From: Gadus chalcogrammus
Lineage: Eukaryota > Chordata > Actinopteri > Gadiformes > Gadidae
DNA length: 64,000 nucleotides
NCBI RefSeq assembly: GCF_026213295.1
Contig: NC_079426.1
Coordinates: 25,876,402 to 25,940,401 of the forward strand
Direction of reading: 5' to 3'
In this document: positions 31,501-43,867 of the stretch, in pieces
Layout: each line of letters opens with the position of its first letter
Numbering within the stretch: the stretch's first letter is position 1
Position numbers and translations under genes: made by a program
Notes under the pieces: model-generated
The model's database searches: none
What the model saw: the letters and a program-made list of their open reading frames with translations, nothing else
What the model was told of the DNA's origin: nothing

Positions 31501-34176
31501 AAGCAAGTGTTTCCTGTTCCGAGAGCGAGTGGCTTATCTGGGGCACATCGTCTCCAGCACAGGTGTCGCCACTGACCCCCAAAAGATTCAAAAGGTGACT
31601 GAGTGGCCCGCACCCCGAAACGTCTCTGAAGTGCGTCAGTTTGTCGGCCTGGCTTCGTACTACCGACGCTTCGTCAAAGATTTCGCCACAGTTGCCAAGC
31701 CCCTCCACGAACTCACCAAAAAGTATGCACGTTTTAACTGGACGGATGAATGCCAGGAGGCGTTTGATCAGCTGAAAAGCCGGTTGACGTCAGTGCCGGT
31801 GCTGGGTTATCCCCTTGACAGTGGCCAACTGCTCCTCGACACAGACGCCAGTGACTGGGGAATCGGAGCAGTTCTCTCCCAAGTACAAGAAGGTGAGGAG
31901 AGAGTGCTAGCCTATGGGAGCAGGAGAATGTTGGCCACTGAGCAAAACTACTGCACAACCAGACGGGAACTTCTGGCAGCTGTCGAGTTCATCTCTCATT
32001 TCCGGCAGTACCTGCTAGGGAAATCATTCATCATACGGACTGACCACAGCAGCCTGCGCTGGTTGACTCGGATGAAGGAGCCTGAGGGTCAGCTTGCTCG
32101 CTGGCTTGAAAAACTAGCAGAGTACGAGTTCCTGGTGATCCATCGTCCAGGGAGACACCACCAAAATGCGGACGCACTCTCCAGAAGACCCTGCAGGACG
32201 TCATGCCCATGCACAGTGCCGGAGCCTAGCCTCAGTAACCATCTCCAGCACAAGGGGATTCAGTGCAATATGGCCGAAGAGGATGAAGAGGATGCCGTGA
32301 AAACTCCTGCAGAGCAACCTCCAGTGGGAGTAGTGGTGCCTGAAGATAGCTATGGAGGCAGCCCCGCAGTTGAGTCTAAGCATCTTCCAGCGGGGGTAGC
32401 GGACGTTTTCAGTGATGATCAAGCTGGCTCTCTGTTCCGACCAGGTGTCTACAGGGTGAGTGAGCCAGCCCAAAGCAACCTGTTCAGTGGTTGAACCCAA
32501 GAGCAGTTAATCAGTGCCCAAGAAGCTGACCCAGATATAGCACCAGTGAGTAAGTGGATGGACGAGGGGAGGAGCAGGCCACCCTGGGCGGACATAGCAC
32601 CCTACAGCCCTGCCACCAAAGCCTACTGGTCGCAGTGGAAAAGGCTGTACCAGAAAGACGGCGTTTTGCTGAGGAAATTCTACTGCACAGATGGAAAGGT
32701 GTTCCATCCACAGATCCTGTTGCCTCAAGAGTACCGCACCTCAGTCACGGAACAATTGCACGATGGCCCAGTCGGTGGCCACTTTGGAGGAGAAAGGACA
32801 CTAGCACGTCTCAAGGCCCGGTACTACTGGTACAATTTGAGGGATGACGTCACTCTGTGGTGCCGCACCTGCACCAGCTGTGCTGCAAAAGCCCGCCCGA
32901 AGAAAACACCTCAAGCCGCCATGGGCACATGGCGGCACATGCGAGTTGGTGCCCCCTTCGAAAGCATCGCAGTCGATTTAATGGGACCATTAAATGAAAC
33001 CGAAAGGCGCAACCGCTACATAATAGTAGTACAATACTACTTCAGCTAATGGGTGGAAGCCTACCCGGTTCCCAATGAACAAGGAACGACAGTGGCCGAG
33101 AAGATTGTTTCCGAGTGGGTGTGCCGGTACGGAGCTCCACAGTGCCTAAACAGCGACCAAGGTACCAATTTCGAGTCAGCTGTGTTCCAGAGAATGTGTG
33201 AACTGCTGGGAATCGACAAGACACGGACCACGCCGTTTTGGCCGCAGTCAGACGGCCAAGTAGAACGTTTCAATGCCACCCTGCAAAAAATCATAGCCAC
33301 CACTGCGGAACAAGTCACTGGGACTGGGACATCATGACCCCATATGCAGTCATGGCCTACCGTGAATCCAAACACAGCTCCACGGGCCTGACGCCTAACA
33401 TGATGCTGTTCGGGCGGGAAATTACAGAGCCAGTGGATCTTGTTGCTGGGTTGCCACCTGACCCAGACAACACTACTACCCCTCCATCCTATGTCGTACA
33501 GCTCCGGGAAAGGCTCGAGCTATCTCACCAGTTGGCCCGGGAGGCGCTGGGAAAATCTGTTGAGCGTGCCAAACGACAGTTCGACAAAAATGTTTGCAGA
33601 GTCCAACACAAAGTCGGTGATGCAGTTTGGTTCCTAGTCAAAGGCACCAAGAGAGTAAAAAATAAAGTGCGGAAGTTCCTGCCTTCCTACGAGGGTCCGT
33701 ACTTCATTGTGGGCGTACTGGACGACTTTGTCTACCGGATTAAAAAGGGTCAGAGGATGAAGATGAAAGTCGTTCATCACGACAAACTCAAAGCTTACCA
33801 TTCCAGGACAGCACTAGACAACAGCTGGACATTTCGGGAGGCTGAAACATGGGCACCAGTGGAGGCGCCACCCCCGTTGTCAGACCCCAGCTCTTCAGAA
33901 ACCGACATCAGCCCCCTCAACCTTTGGGGCACGTCACCAGAGACGGAGGACCCTGTTGTGGAGGCCCTTCCAGGCCTCTCCTCTCCGCCACCATCACCAA
34001 GCAGCAGCCAGCTTCCTTGCCACCCCGCTGATTCTTCGCTGGAGGAGGCTGGGACCTCGCATACGGCCAGGGGAGAAGCTGCTCGTCCTCTTTTGAGCTC
34101 CGCCCCTCGGCGTCGACCCCGGAGGGTCTGCAGAGCTCCTGACATGTTTGGTGACTGGATTGGTCACCTAGCATAG
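31501..34176 (+). pseudogene. Gypsy pol: RT thumb, RNase H, integrase
   Basis: It opens at KCFLFRERVAYLGHIVS, the end of RT, so the palm with YxDD is missing. RNase H shows LDTDASDWGIGAVLSQ, RRELLAAVEF and IIRTDHSSLRWL. A stop at 32494 precedes the integrase: zinc finger H-x3-H and C-x2-C within GPVGGHFGGERT and CRTCTSCAAKA, first Asp in AVDLMGPL, a stop at 33047-33049, second Asp in LNSDQGTNFES, Glu in DGQVERFNATLQK. A frameshift near 33330 leads to MTPYAVMAYRESKHSSTGLTP and a long basic, Pro/Ser-rich tail ending RRPRRVCRAPDMFGDW. Domain order RT-RH-IN is that of ordinary Gypsy, in contrast to the neighbouring Gmr1-like element. Confidence 0.9.
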
Positions 34177-34598
34177 TTGCCTGAGGTTGGGTGTAGGCGG
34201 ATCGCTGCCCTCCTCAGAGGAAAAGAGTTCCAGTAAAAAGAAGTAAAAGACAACAAAAACAAGAGTTCCTGTGTTGTCCAAACAAAAAGAAAGTTCCAGT
34301 ATTGTCAAAGCAAAAGAGTTTGAGTATTGACAATAACAAAGATTGTATTTCCAGTTGTGTCATTGCAAGGTAACTCGCCTATGTTGAGGTTAAAAATGTG
34401 AAGTTTTATACGATTTAACGGTTTGATATAGTTGTTTGCTGTCACCAGTCGGTGGTTTGAATACTAATGGTGCACATAGTTTTGTTGGAGCATCCTGGGT
34501 ATGTTAACCGTTGAGGCACTTAATGGGCATGCATGTGAAAAACGATGTGAAAGAAAGAAAAATGTTATTTGTTTAATAGAAAATGTTGCCCTATTTTT

Positions 34599-34737
34599 GC
34601 ACTTGAAATCCTGCACCCTGTAGTACGCTAATGCACTTGAATTACACCCTGTAGTACGCTTTTGCACTTGAAATCCTACACCCTGTAGCACGCTATTGCA
34701 CTTGAAATCCTGCACCCTGTAAAGTACGCTAATGTTG
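34599..34737. repeat. Tandem repeat, four ~35-bp units
   Basis: Units containing TGCACTTGAAATCC, TGCACCCTGTAGTACGCT and a short linker, in the Gypsy 3' region between pol and the LTR. Confidence 0.85.
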
Positions 34738-36296
34738 AGTGGAGTGGTTGTAGAACTGGTCGCATTTTTCCCATTGGATGTATGAGTGTTAATGCCATTT
34801 GCTTACATGTACGAAAAAAGGGTTGGGGAATACGCTTTAATTGATGTTTATAGGCATTGCCTTTTCACCTTAAAGACCCACTATGCAACTTCGGGCATTT
34901 CTTCGCTGTTTTCTTGGTTTTGGCACGCACATTTCTCTACACAGCGCCCCCTACAGCTTCGTAGTAGATATTTTAAAACACTGTCGTAACAACTCGTTGA
35001 CGACCCTTCCCCATGCACTTCTACGCGAGCCATGTGCATTTGTTTTCAAAGAAGCCGGCGAATGCGTGGAGCCATATCCGAAGTAGATGTTCATAAAGTG
35101 TAGGCAAGGTTATACATTTTTAAAATGCTTTAAAATGCTGTTTATTGCAATTTGTATTGCAATAAACATAAATCCATCATTTTTTATAGTTGACGGGGAG
35201 AATTTATCCCCTACATTATAATTGTTTTATCTTAGGTTGAACAGAACAATCTGTGTAAGAGTGTTGGCCAACATAATAATCTAAATAAACAAGAACCTGG
35301 ATTCGGGGGTTCAGTCTGTATCTGGGGGACGAGACAGACGAACAGCAAAACACCCATGGAAACAAAAATGGTTGAGCAAACACATTTGTACAGAGACTAT
35401 CAACATCAAGAATACCACGAAGACAAAGTTCACCCAAGGGTACTTTCAATTTCAAAAGCAACACGGCCAAGTCGGCGTCTGATTTGCAGTCTTCTTTTTC
35501 TTTCAGTTCACGCTATTCCTGAAAAGCTTGCCCAACGTTTACTCGTGTCTGGCCTCTCTGTCAGTCAGTCTCCCTTTTCTCTTCTTCTCTTCCTCCGACA
35601 TTGAGTTTCTCTGTCTCTTTTTAGTCGGCTGATCTATGATGAATGTAACAATCCCTTAGTTACTTGTGTTTATATCGAGCCGGTTCCGTGTTTGGGGGTC
35701 TGTGCCGTGAAGCAATTCGTTACTTCGCGAGACCCGAGACTCCCGCGAGAGTGGGCGGCGGGTCGCCGGCAGAAACATTACTTTTCTCCGCCAAGATGCG
35801 CAAGGGGGAGTCGAAACAACGAACAATCGAACATAAAGGTATAATAGAACCATCGCAATGACTCTTAGGCCCAATCCCATTTCTAGCCCTTACCCCTTCC
35901 CCTTCCCCCTCCCCCTTACCCCTTCCCCTTACCCCTTCCCCTTGCCCCTCAATACAGAGGGGTAAAACGTTCCCCTAAGAAATGGGACGCCCCTCCATTA
36001 CGTGGCTTCATCGTCGCTGACTGCGGACAGCTGACTGCTATGTCAACAGAGGCCACGAGTAGGCATGTTTCAGATCAAGCATACGTTGCGTTGCGTTGCC
36101 TCACATAACATAATGAATTAGTGGATAAAAACGTCAGAAATGCTGGCGTTAACTTCCCTATGTGATGTGACGCGTCACATGGCTTTAAAAACTCGCAGGA
36201 TCTCCATTGTAACTCCGTCCGTCTGCTTTTCTGTGCATATGCTCTTTCAAATAAATGCAGACATAAGACACTCCCCTCAACATATCAAAACATTGC

Positions 36297-36365
36297 CATA
36301 GGATAGGATAGGATAGGATTTTATTTGTTGTCATTTCACATGTTACAGAGCAACGAAATTATCAG
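36297..36365 (-). mobile_element. 3' end fragment of a LINE3-type element
   Basis: (ATAGG)n, then TTTATTTGTTGTCATT and AGCAACGAAATT, read in reverse, parallel the LINE3 tail at 26888-26938. Only the last ~70 bp are seen. Confidence 0.6.
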
Positions 36366-36449
36366 TTACATTCCGTCCAAGAAACATAAAGGACAAGGGT
36401 AATGAAAAACAGTTATTTTTATTTGACTGCCAGGTATCCACCGCCGGGT

Positions 36450-36622
36450 TACATGCTTTTAGGTGATGGTGGGTACCCCTGCCTCCAGACGCCCGTATGT
36501 CTGTTGACTCCCTATATAAAGAGCCGGTGATTGGGCGGGTGCAGCAGCGATTTAATTACCGCCAATCCAAGGTGCGTTCTGTGATAGAGCGGGCCTTCGG
36601 GATGATGAAGACAGGAGTCGAG
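36450..36622 (+). pseudogene. Harbinger transposase C-terminal remnant
   Basis: The frames read LGDGGYP, LLTPYIKEPVIG, RFNYRQSKVRSVIERAFG and MMKT. This is the DDE_4-type end of PIF/Harbinger transposases, where GDxxYP carries the second catalytic Asp and VIERAFG the Glu. A frameshift lies in the CLQTPVC part. The remnant is cut by the (AC)n array at 36635. It supports the superfamily call made from the TTA target duplication. Confidence 0.75.
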
Positions 36623-36631
36623 TAATGGAGG

Positions 36632-36736
<105 letters not shown>

Positions 36737-38502
36737 CAAATACTCAATTACAACAAAAACAATGGTCTCGTTTGGTTGATACATTCATTAGGCAATTGGT
36801 AATTGTTTATTTCAAACTAGACACATACCTTGTACTTCTTTTTAAGGTTCTCCCACTTCTTAGAAGCCTGTTGCCTGGTCACTTTCCCCTCCACCCCCAT
36901 TTCTTCCAGAAAAAGCCTACATCACAGCCAACGTACAGTATAACGACACAGACATTCAGTGGGCTATTGAGCTCAACACAGAAATACCAAAGCAGAAAAC
37001 AGACGCAAGAATGAAAAGATTGAGCAACGTAAGACTCACTCCCACTGTTTTCTGGCGATCATTTTCGATTTTAGGAACTCATTGTCCCTGGTCGCCCTGA
37101 AATTAATGAGCCGTCTGGTCTCCTGTGGTGTCCCTGAGGTAAAAGTGGAAAGGAAATCTTCAGTTTGACAGGTGAGGGACGTAGCCTAGGTGGCAGCTTT
37201 ACCGATATCAAAGCAGTGCGCCGGTATAATCAACCAAGTAATAGTAGTAGTAAGCAAATCCACTGCACACAAATTTTACTTGAAACCTTAACATGTCATG
37301 TCAAGGGTTATCGGATATCTATCTCAACAAATAGCGATAGCGGAACACATTAGCATCGGCTTCTAGTGAATCAAAACAAACTTGACTAGTGATTCAAAAC
37401 TAACTTCACAACCGCTCGAAAATAGTATTATTACACCAGTCTGCCGTAATTAAAGTGCTGAAAATACTTACATTTGTGCGTGTCCTTCGCTTGAGCCATC
37501 GCTGCTGTTTGTTTATTTGGCGATTTCGGTTGGCCACTAGAGAGCGCCAAAATCTTCAGTTCAACGGTTATTTACCGTTATGTCATGTTTTATATCGAGC
37601 TCAGAGATCGCATTGTCCGTGTATGACTTCGAGCTGAATATACAGTCAACTTTACATCATGAGTCCGAATGATAACAACTAGTAAAAATGCATTTTCGGA
37701 CGGATTTTCCTCGAAGCCCTCCCTTTGAAGTGTGGTCCTTGGATAGCTTCGTTTCAAGGGCTACGTAGCCTTTTGTCTTCGCCCTAACCCTTAACCAAAA
37801 TGAGAATTGGGACACCCTTACCCCTTCAAACCAAGGGGGAGGGGTAAGGGGGAGGGGTAAGAAGTAGAAATGGGACGCACCCTTAGCCTGTTATATTAAG
37901 GTAAATCAAGCCAAAAAAGTTGCATAGTTCCCCTTTCACTCGTGTCTGATCTCTTTTCTGGTCCATTCTTCTTTTGTTCCACCGACAGTCGCCTCTTGGG
38001 TCCCTTATCAGTTGATTGATCCATGATGAATGCAACAATTGCCTCGCAACTGGCTGTTATATCTAGCCGGTGCCATGTTTGGGTGTGTGTCTGTGCCGTA
38101 AAGCATTTTCGAAACTACAATCTGACTACATTTTCGAGGCGCGATTGGATACTTCCGCTGCGTCACATCCGGATTGTGTCGGTCCGAACAGAGCAAGTTA
38201 CATATGCACTTTTCCCTTGGAGAGGTGACATGGGGCAATGACACACCCCCCAAACGACCCAGAAATGGTTGAAGAACCATCAGAATAACTCTCAACCAGC
38301 ATAATTAATGTAATTTTGGCTAAAAAAGTTGCATAGTGGGCCTTTAACTTTCCACTGGAAGAGGACCCCTTCAGGGCCTGTGGGAAACACATGTTATGGT
38401 TGAATGTTTGTATAATGACGGTCTAATTGGTATTTTTCTGCGTACAGTGTAGTGATGCTGGAGATATGTTAAGGGTTTAAACATTCTCCAGAGTGGGGGT
38501 AG

Positions 38503-38863
38503 TGTTGCAGTCTCTGCTTCCCCCTGGTGGTTTTGTTGGGGGAAAATACGTTTGTGTGGCGCATTAGGTGTGACGTAATAGAACGGGTGTGTTGTGGGTA
38601 GTGAAAACAAAGGACCGCGCGGGAAAATCAGTGGGAGTCTACAGTGCGAACGTGATAGTAGCCCTTTTATGCTTGTGAATGTACCATTGTTGAAGAAATA
38701 GAGCTAATTCATTGCTGCAACCAACCAACGCCTCACTGTTTCTGCTTCGGCTATGTTAACCGGACCACTAGACAAGCAAGTTACCTGCAACGAGCCAAGT
38801 AATTGAATTGAAACCAGCTCGCTCCCAACTACGGTTCGGAGCAGGGAAGCTGTGGAGGTAACA
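38503..38863 (+). repeat. Gypsy 3' LTR
   Basis: 361 bp from TGTTGCAGTCTC to GGAGGTAACA, preceded by the purine-rich AGAGTGGGGGTAG. The first 35 bp match 28774-28808. Confidence 0.85.
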
Positions 38864-39013
38864 CTTGAAACAGCAATGTATAATGGTGTAGGACAGATAA
38901 AGTGTTGTTTAAATGTAGGCTATTTTGATGGTGTTTTGTTACTGTTATTCACTCTCAAAGTAGACCTATTATTGTTTTAGTTGAGATAATGAATTGCTAA
39001 TTAGTTTGGGTAA
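38864..39013. repeat. Tandem ~227-bp unit, second part of copy 2
   Basis: AAACAGCAATGTATAATGG to AATTGCTAATTAGTTTGG continues the unit cut at 28769 and matches 28547-28696 with small changes. Confidence 0.85.
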
Positions 39014-39740
39014 TTTACTGTAATTAAAATGGGTAGGTCTACAGACTTAGCATTTAACACCACTGAAAGTGTTATCTTTTACTACAGTGTATCTGTAAAG
39101 AGTCACATTTATATTTAAAATTTATATTAATGTAATTAGATAAATGGATTTGATTTGAAGGTTTATTTTGGTTATCGGTTATTGGGTTTATTTAATCAGT
39201 CATACAGGAGAAATTGTGTAGATTATTTATTGATTGAGTAGTTTATTTTGATAACAATGCTAAGAATATCTGATGTGGTGTAAAATAAGAGATGACAATG
39301 GCAGCAAACATAACCAGTGTTAAAACTCCTCTCTTGCCTGTTTTCATATTTCCCTGTACACACAGGAGACTATAGATATACCAACACAACAATTTATTAT
39401 CCGTACAATACCAAGAATCAACAGATTTTCACGAGTATATGATTACAATCATGAATACAATTTGAATTAAGCTCGCATTCACAAACAAATATATTCTAAA
39501 TGAATACTCTGAGCAAGCATGACAATACTGCAAGCCATTACATCATGTCTTGTACTACACTAATGCTACTCAATACCATTGCAAATACTTTGCAGGAGGG
39601 AGAAGCCCAGCACAGTGACCTGACTGCAATCGTGTGTTTGAGGCACTTTTCATCCAACTCTACGAGCAGTACTGTGGATCAAGGCGCGTATATGGAGTCA
39701 GGCACCAGCGCATACCCCCACATCCGGCAAGTCATTATTA
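39014..39740. other. No gene recognised
   Basis: AT-rich sequence. One frame around 39575-39720 (LQEGEAQHSDLTAIVCLRHF) faintly recalls a THAP-like C-x-x-HF pattern but is too short to call. Confidence 0.4.
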
Positions 39741-40203
39741 TTAAAGGTCCCATGACATGCTATTTTATGTATTCTTTAATATAGGTATTAGTGGGCAACT
39801 AACACAGTATTCAAAGACGTTCCCTAAATTCAGCCGTGGTGCAGAGTTACAGCCACTCCGAGCCAGTCGCACATTGAGCTTCCCCCAAATGCGCTGTTTC
39901 GGTGGGCGTGTCAAGGAGGAGGGTGGGGGTGTGGCCCTGAGCAGCTTGCAGCCGCCATGCGCTCTGTTTACAGTGGATGTATCGCAATGGCGAGGCGCAC
40001 ACCCTTTAGCCGTGTTCTGTAAATATTCTAGAACACACGGGAGTCCTGGAGCTCTATATCTAAATATTATCATATAGCCTACACAGATATCTATATCATA
40101 TAATATATATTATCACGGCCAAAAGCTGTGTGAGCCGATATTATGAATCTCAAACGACCGCGTTGGGTTCTCCGACGTTCCTGGTTCTTCAACGTCCACA
40201 TCA

Positions 40204-40627
40204 ATGTGAATACACACACTGTAACGCAAGTGTTTCTTGTTGGTTCTTTGACTTGTCTTGTATTTCCACAACGAGAATGTCGTGGGGGTTATCTGAGCCA
40301 TGGTTGAGAAGGAATTGGGGGGAAAGGAACTTTGGTTTGACTCGCTGAAGTACATGAACTGCGACATGCCGCCGGTTGCCGCGAGGCACCATCGCCCGGC
40401 AGCGGGCAGCCGGCAGCGCGCGGTTCAGTCGACTTCAGGTTGATGTGAAAGTGGAAGAACCAGAGACGTTGCAGAACCCGACAAAGTCGTTTGTGATTCA
40501 TAATATCGTCTGGAGGCGCACACAATATGTTATATGATATAGATATCTATGTATTATATGATATTATTTAGATATAGAGCTCCAGGACTGTACGCAAGTG
40601 TTGTCCACTTCCTTGTTATTTGGATAA
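40204..40627 (+). repeat. Left inverted arm
   Basis: It reads as the reverse complement of 42106-42540, from GTGAATACACACACTGTAACG to TTGTTATTTGGATAAC, with a few substitutions and small indels. A further diverged direct copy of the AGCTCTATATCTAAATA...GATATTATGAATC module is at 40049-40200. Confidence 0.88.
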
Positions 40628-40662
40628 CCGTTCTGCTGTTGGTGTGATGGCGCATAACACGA

Positions 40663-40911
40663 ATGAATGAATTGGGGGGAAGGAACTTTGGCTTTGACTC
40701 CCTCAAGAACATGAACCACGACATGGAGGAGTATGTGAATGATTTGATGGACATGATCATGGAGAAGGTCTTTGTCGACCCAGCATCCTACAGAGCTGAG
40801 ATTCTGAAGATAAACATCCCGCCGGAACTGTCTTTAGAATATGAGCATCCAGACAAGGAGGAGGTCATCGCCAGCTACGTCTCCAGATTTAATCAAGGGA
40901 GGGTGGTTTGA
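40663..40911 (+). CDS. Unidentified 82-codon ORF between the inverted arms
   Basis: The frame starts MNELGGRNFGFDSLKNMNHD and continues EEYVNDLMDMIMEKVFVDP, PPELSLEYEHPDKEEVIAS, ending GRVV. The first 20 residues are paralleled by decayed copies in both arms (ELWFDSLKYMNCDM) and at 57108-57160. The segment is therefore a repeated piece of this transposon family and not unique sequence. It is acidic, possibly helical, with no signal or membrane segment. It overlaps the convergent P2X7-type exon by 23 bp. No function can be assigned, and it may be an exon piece. Confidence 0.35.
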   Translation: MNELGGRNFGFDSLKNMNHDMEEYVNDLMDMIMEKVFVDPASYRAEILKINIPPELSLEYEHPDKEEVIASYVSRFNQGRVV

Positions 40912-41679
40912 AGCCTCCGTATCTTCCATGGGCGTCCGGAAATTCCCGGTGTATGCGAAGAACCACGCATGATGGGATAACAACCCGTATCTTCTGCCCA
41001 AGGAGCCCCAGCACCAGCTCACAAAATTTCTGTAGGCTAAATACCTGTAACGACTGAGAAAATGTAACATTGTTAGTCAACAGTTTCTACAATGTCAACA
41101 TCTGTGTTCACATTTCTCATTGAATTCAGTGAATTCTTCACTTGTACTGTATTTAGATGCACAAATATTCATTACTTGCGTTTCAATAAATGTTTATTTT
41201 ATCTGTACAATGTTTATGTGAATTAATGCGTAATATGCAGTATCTGCTTATGAAAAATTGGCTGTTAAAATATGATGTGAAATTGTGGCTTTGGCTGACA
41301 TTAATTAGTTTATTGTGCATGATGGGTCAAGTATGTTTATATGTAAACTCACTGCTCTATCCCCCGTAGTCGCAAAGGGACCGTAGTCAGCTCTGTAGAT
41401 GTTGCATGCGTTCTGCAGCGAGAACACATTCAGACAAACCGGTTCTAAACCTGGATGGTCTATCATGCAGGGAGGCCTTTCATCCAGCTGTTCCAGCCGT
41501 CTTGTAATCTATTATGGATAACATGAGGTGAGTATCTGCAGTGGCTTGTTATCAGAAATCATGCACTGCAAACAAGTGTAGGTAAGGGTTAGGTAGCTGC
41601 TAATGTTACCTGAGGCACCTCCTGACAGCATAAGTTCTCCGGCTCTGACTGCATTGTGGCACAATCTCCACATGTGCAC
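40889..41679 (-). pseudogene. P2X7-type C-terminal (ballast) domain gene, three exons
   Basis: Three minus-strand exons with matching splice sites: 41610-41679 (donor GTAACA), 41353-41508 (donor GTGAGT) and 41053-40889. They read CTCGDCATMQSEPENLCCQE, then ITRRLEQLDERPPCMIDHPG, EPVCLNVFSLQNACNIYRAD, then RYRYLAYRNFVSWCWGSLG, RVVIPSCVVLRIHREFPD and GGFKPPSLD-stop. The Cys clusters and the WCWG...IPSC...I signature are those of the zinc-binding intracellular ballast domain at the P2X7 receptor C-terminus. That domain also occurs alone in fish proteins. No channel segment is seen. One base is missing in exon 3 after GSLGR, so this copy is probably dead. The first exon is preceded by an acceptor, so an upstream start exon remains to be found. 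Confidence 0.75.
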
Positions 41680-42105
41680 CTATACAAATAAATCATGCAT
41701 GCATAATGCTAAATAAATAAACCTGTCATACCAGTATTTGCAACCAATAATAGCTCCCACGTCTGAGATTGGTGCGTGCTCCAGATGAACACATTTTCCT
41801 AGCATGAGTTGAATGTCCAGTAGCGCTAGGCATTCCCAAGATTACAACACAAACACATCTGGTTGACATAATTTCACGTTTTGTGAAATAGAATATAGTT
41901 ATAACTAGTGTAAATTCAATAAGCTTACTATATAATCGCCTAGCTTTTAAAGATGGCTACTAGATACTTATATTTAAGTCATTTGCACTATTAACATGAC
42001 ATATTACCAAAAGTACCTTACCATGCATACTGAAACACGGCTGGCCCCCGCAAGCGTCTGATACAAGCCTACGACCCAACGCAGACTATTCATAATATTC
42101 AAGTA

Positions 42106-42540
42106 ATTCCTTGTTATCCAAATAACAAGGAAGTGTACAACACTTGCGTTACAGTCCTGGAGCTCTATATCTAAATAATATCATATAATACATCGATATC
42201 TATATCATATAACATATTGTGTGGGCCTCCAGACGATATTATGAATCACAAACGACTTTGTCGGGTTCTGCGACGTCTCTGGTTCTTCCACTTTCACATC
42301 AACCTGAAGTCGACTGAACCGCGCGCTGCCGGCTGCCCGCTGCCGGGCGATTGGGCCCTCGCGGCAACCGGCGGCATGTCGCAGTTCATGTACTTCAGCG
42401 AGTCAAACCAAAGTTCCTTTCCCCAATTCCTTCTCAACCATGGCTCAGATAACCCCCACGACAGTCTCGTTGTGGAAATACAAGACACGTCAAAGAACCG
42501 ACAAGAAACACTTGCGTTACAGTGTGTGTATTCACACACA
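42106..42540 (-). repeat. Right inverted arm
   Basis: The partner of 40204-40627. It starts GTTATCCAAATAACAAGG and ends at CAGTGTGTGTATTCAC next to a short (AC)n run. Confidence 0.88.
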
Positions 42541-43009
42541 CACACACACACATGTGGCGCTCGCACGGTCGAGTCTCATTGGCGGGCCAACGTCTCTGGG
42601 CGGGCCAGGCAGAGTAAGGGGAGGAGCTGAGATTCCTCATGACGTCATGAGCACAGATTTCCAAATCAGCGCGCTTGAGCCTCCGTTTTTTCAAAGGCGA
42701 GCAGAACAGCTAGTGCTCGTTTTACACCAAACGCAAGTTTTAGCCACTGGGGGACCATAGGCAGGCTAGGGGAACTCATATTTATGTTAGAAAACCTCAT
42801 AAATTGAGATTTTCATGTCATGGGACCTTTAATATAATGGTGATGGAGAAAAGCACCACCCGGCTCCAAGTGATAAATACTGCAACAATCACAAGATGTT
42901 GAGTTATAAACACTTTACCCAGCCAATAATAACCTAGTATCTGTGCCATTTCCTGTGTAGCCATGTTGTCATCTGATACTATGCTTTGTTATACAAAAAG
43001 GTAATACTT

Positions 43010-43382
43010 TCAGGCACTGCACAGGGGAACAAGCACGGGACAACTGTCGTGAGCCCAGAGAGGCTCCATCTTCTGTTCTGAGGCCTGCTCCTGAGCTTCC
43101 TCTCCAGTCAAACCTAACCAGCCCTTCAACCACTTGCCCCACCTCCACTTCTCCTGCCTGCCTCCAGATTCTGGTTCCTGTGGTTCCGGTTCTAAACCTG
43201 CAGAAGCGTCTCTGATGACCCTTACACCACCCAGCACTACCACAAAAATGAAGACAGGAGGAGAGGAGAAGACTGGCAAAAAGAGAGGAATTACACTAGG
43301 GGCCAGAATTGGGAATACCAAGTGAACAGTAGCAATTTTCACACAATCCGGTTAAAACATCCGGAAACTGTCAGGGTCACCA
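43010..43382 (-). other. Possible internal leader/ORF of a minus-strand LTR element
   Basis: A minus-strand open frame (43342-43010) begins 40 bp inside the candidate primer site. It reads a hydrophobic start (PPVFIFVVVLGGVRVI) and then a charged Gln/Glu-rich part (EPEPQEPESGGRQEKW). It resembles no gag or env that can be named. Confidence 0.3.
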
Positions 43383-43607
43383 ATGTAGGAGATCGTAATG
43401 AAATGAAGACGGAGACTTGATTGCGAGTGAAAATTACCACGAGAAGGATTTATTTCCCCAAACACAGACCCACGCACAGCCAGAGGTGCGTTCCTTAAGT
43501 CATGCGTCGCACCACCCAGGTGGGGTCTCACAGGCCCCCTTCCCTAAAGGGGGCACGCACCATAATATACACATAGTGAATTACGATACCGCTACAGTAG
43601 CAACATT
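43367..43607 (-). repeat. Candidate LTR with adjoining primer site (minus strand)
   Basis: Read on the minus strand, TGTTGCTACTGTAGCGG (from 43607) through an AATAAATCC to CTCCTACA (43383) is followed by TTGGTGACCCTGACAG, close to a tRNA-Trp-type primer binding site. The opposite LTR was not found, so this would be a partial element. Confidence 0.4.
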
Positions 43608-43867
43608 TCAGCCATAAATAAGACTGAAGTGCATAATTAATTCTGAATGTAGAGCATATTCATGTGAGAAGTGTCTTTTTAGACAAGTACACCCCTGCAG
43701 AAACTTGCATAATTGTATTGTCTGGTCATTATTTTTGCCATTAATTGTTTAAGTAAATTCCTTGTTATTTGATTTCATTGTGCAGTATACATTGTGGCTC
43801 CACTTATTTTTTACCGGCCATAGTATTGATTTGTGTAGTACCACCAGTGTGGATTTTACCTTTCTGC

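Larger units (their letters stand above)
39745..42828. mobile_element. TTAA-flanked element (family B) carrying a host-like gene
   Basis: AGGTCCCATGACATG at 39745 and CATGTCATGGGACCT ending 42828 are perfect inverses. TTAA is duplicated at 39741-39744 and 42829-42832, as in piggyBac-type transposition. Inside are two ~430-bp inverted arms (40204-40627 and 42106-42540) around a three-exon P2X7-type domain gene. Parts of the same family lie at 56925-57260 and 61361-61490. No transposase was found, so movement would need enzyme in trans. Confidence 0.85.

Noticed and set aside
31500..31708. N-terminal extension of the Gmr1-like Gag frame
   Set aside because: It runs antisense through the start of the Gypsy RT; the Gag start is taken as the Met at 31312.
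39575..39720. THAP-like C-x-x-HF frame
   Set aside because: Only a few residues fit; the other zinc ligands and the AVPTIF-type end are absent.
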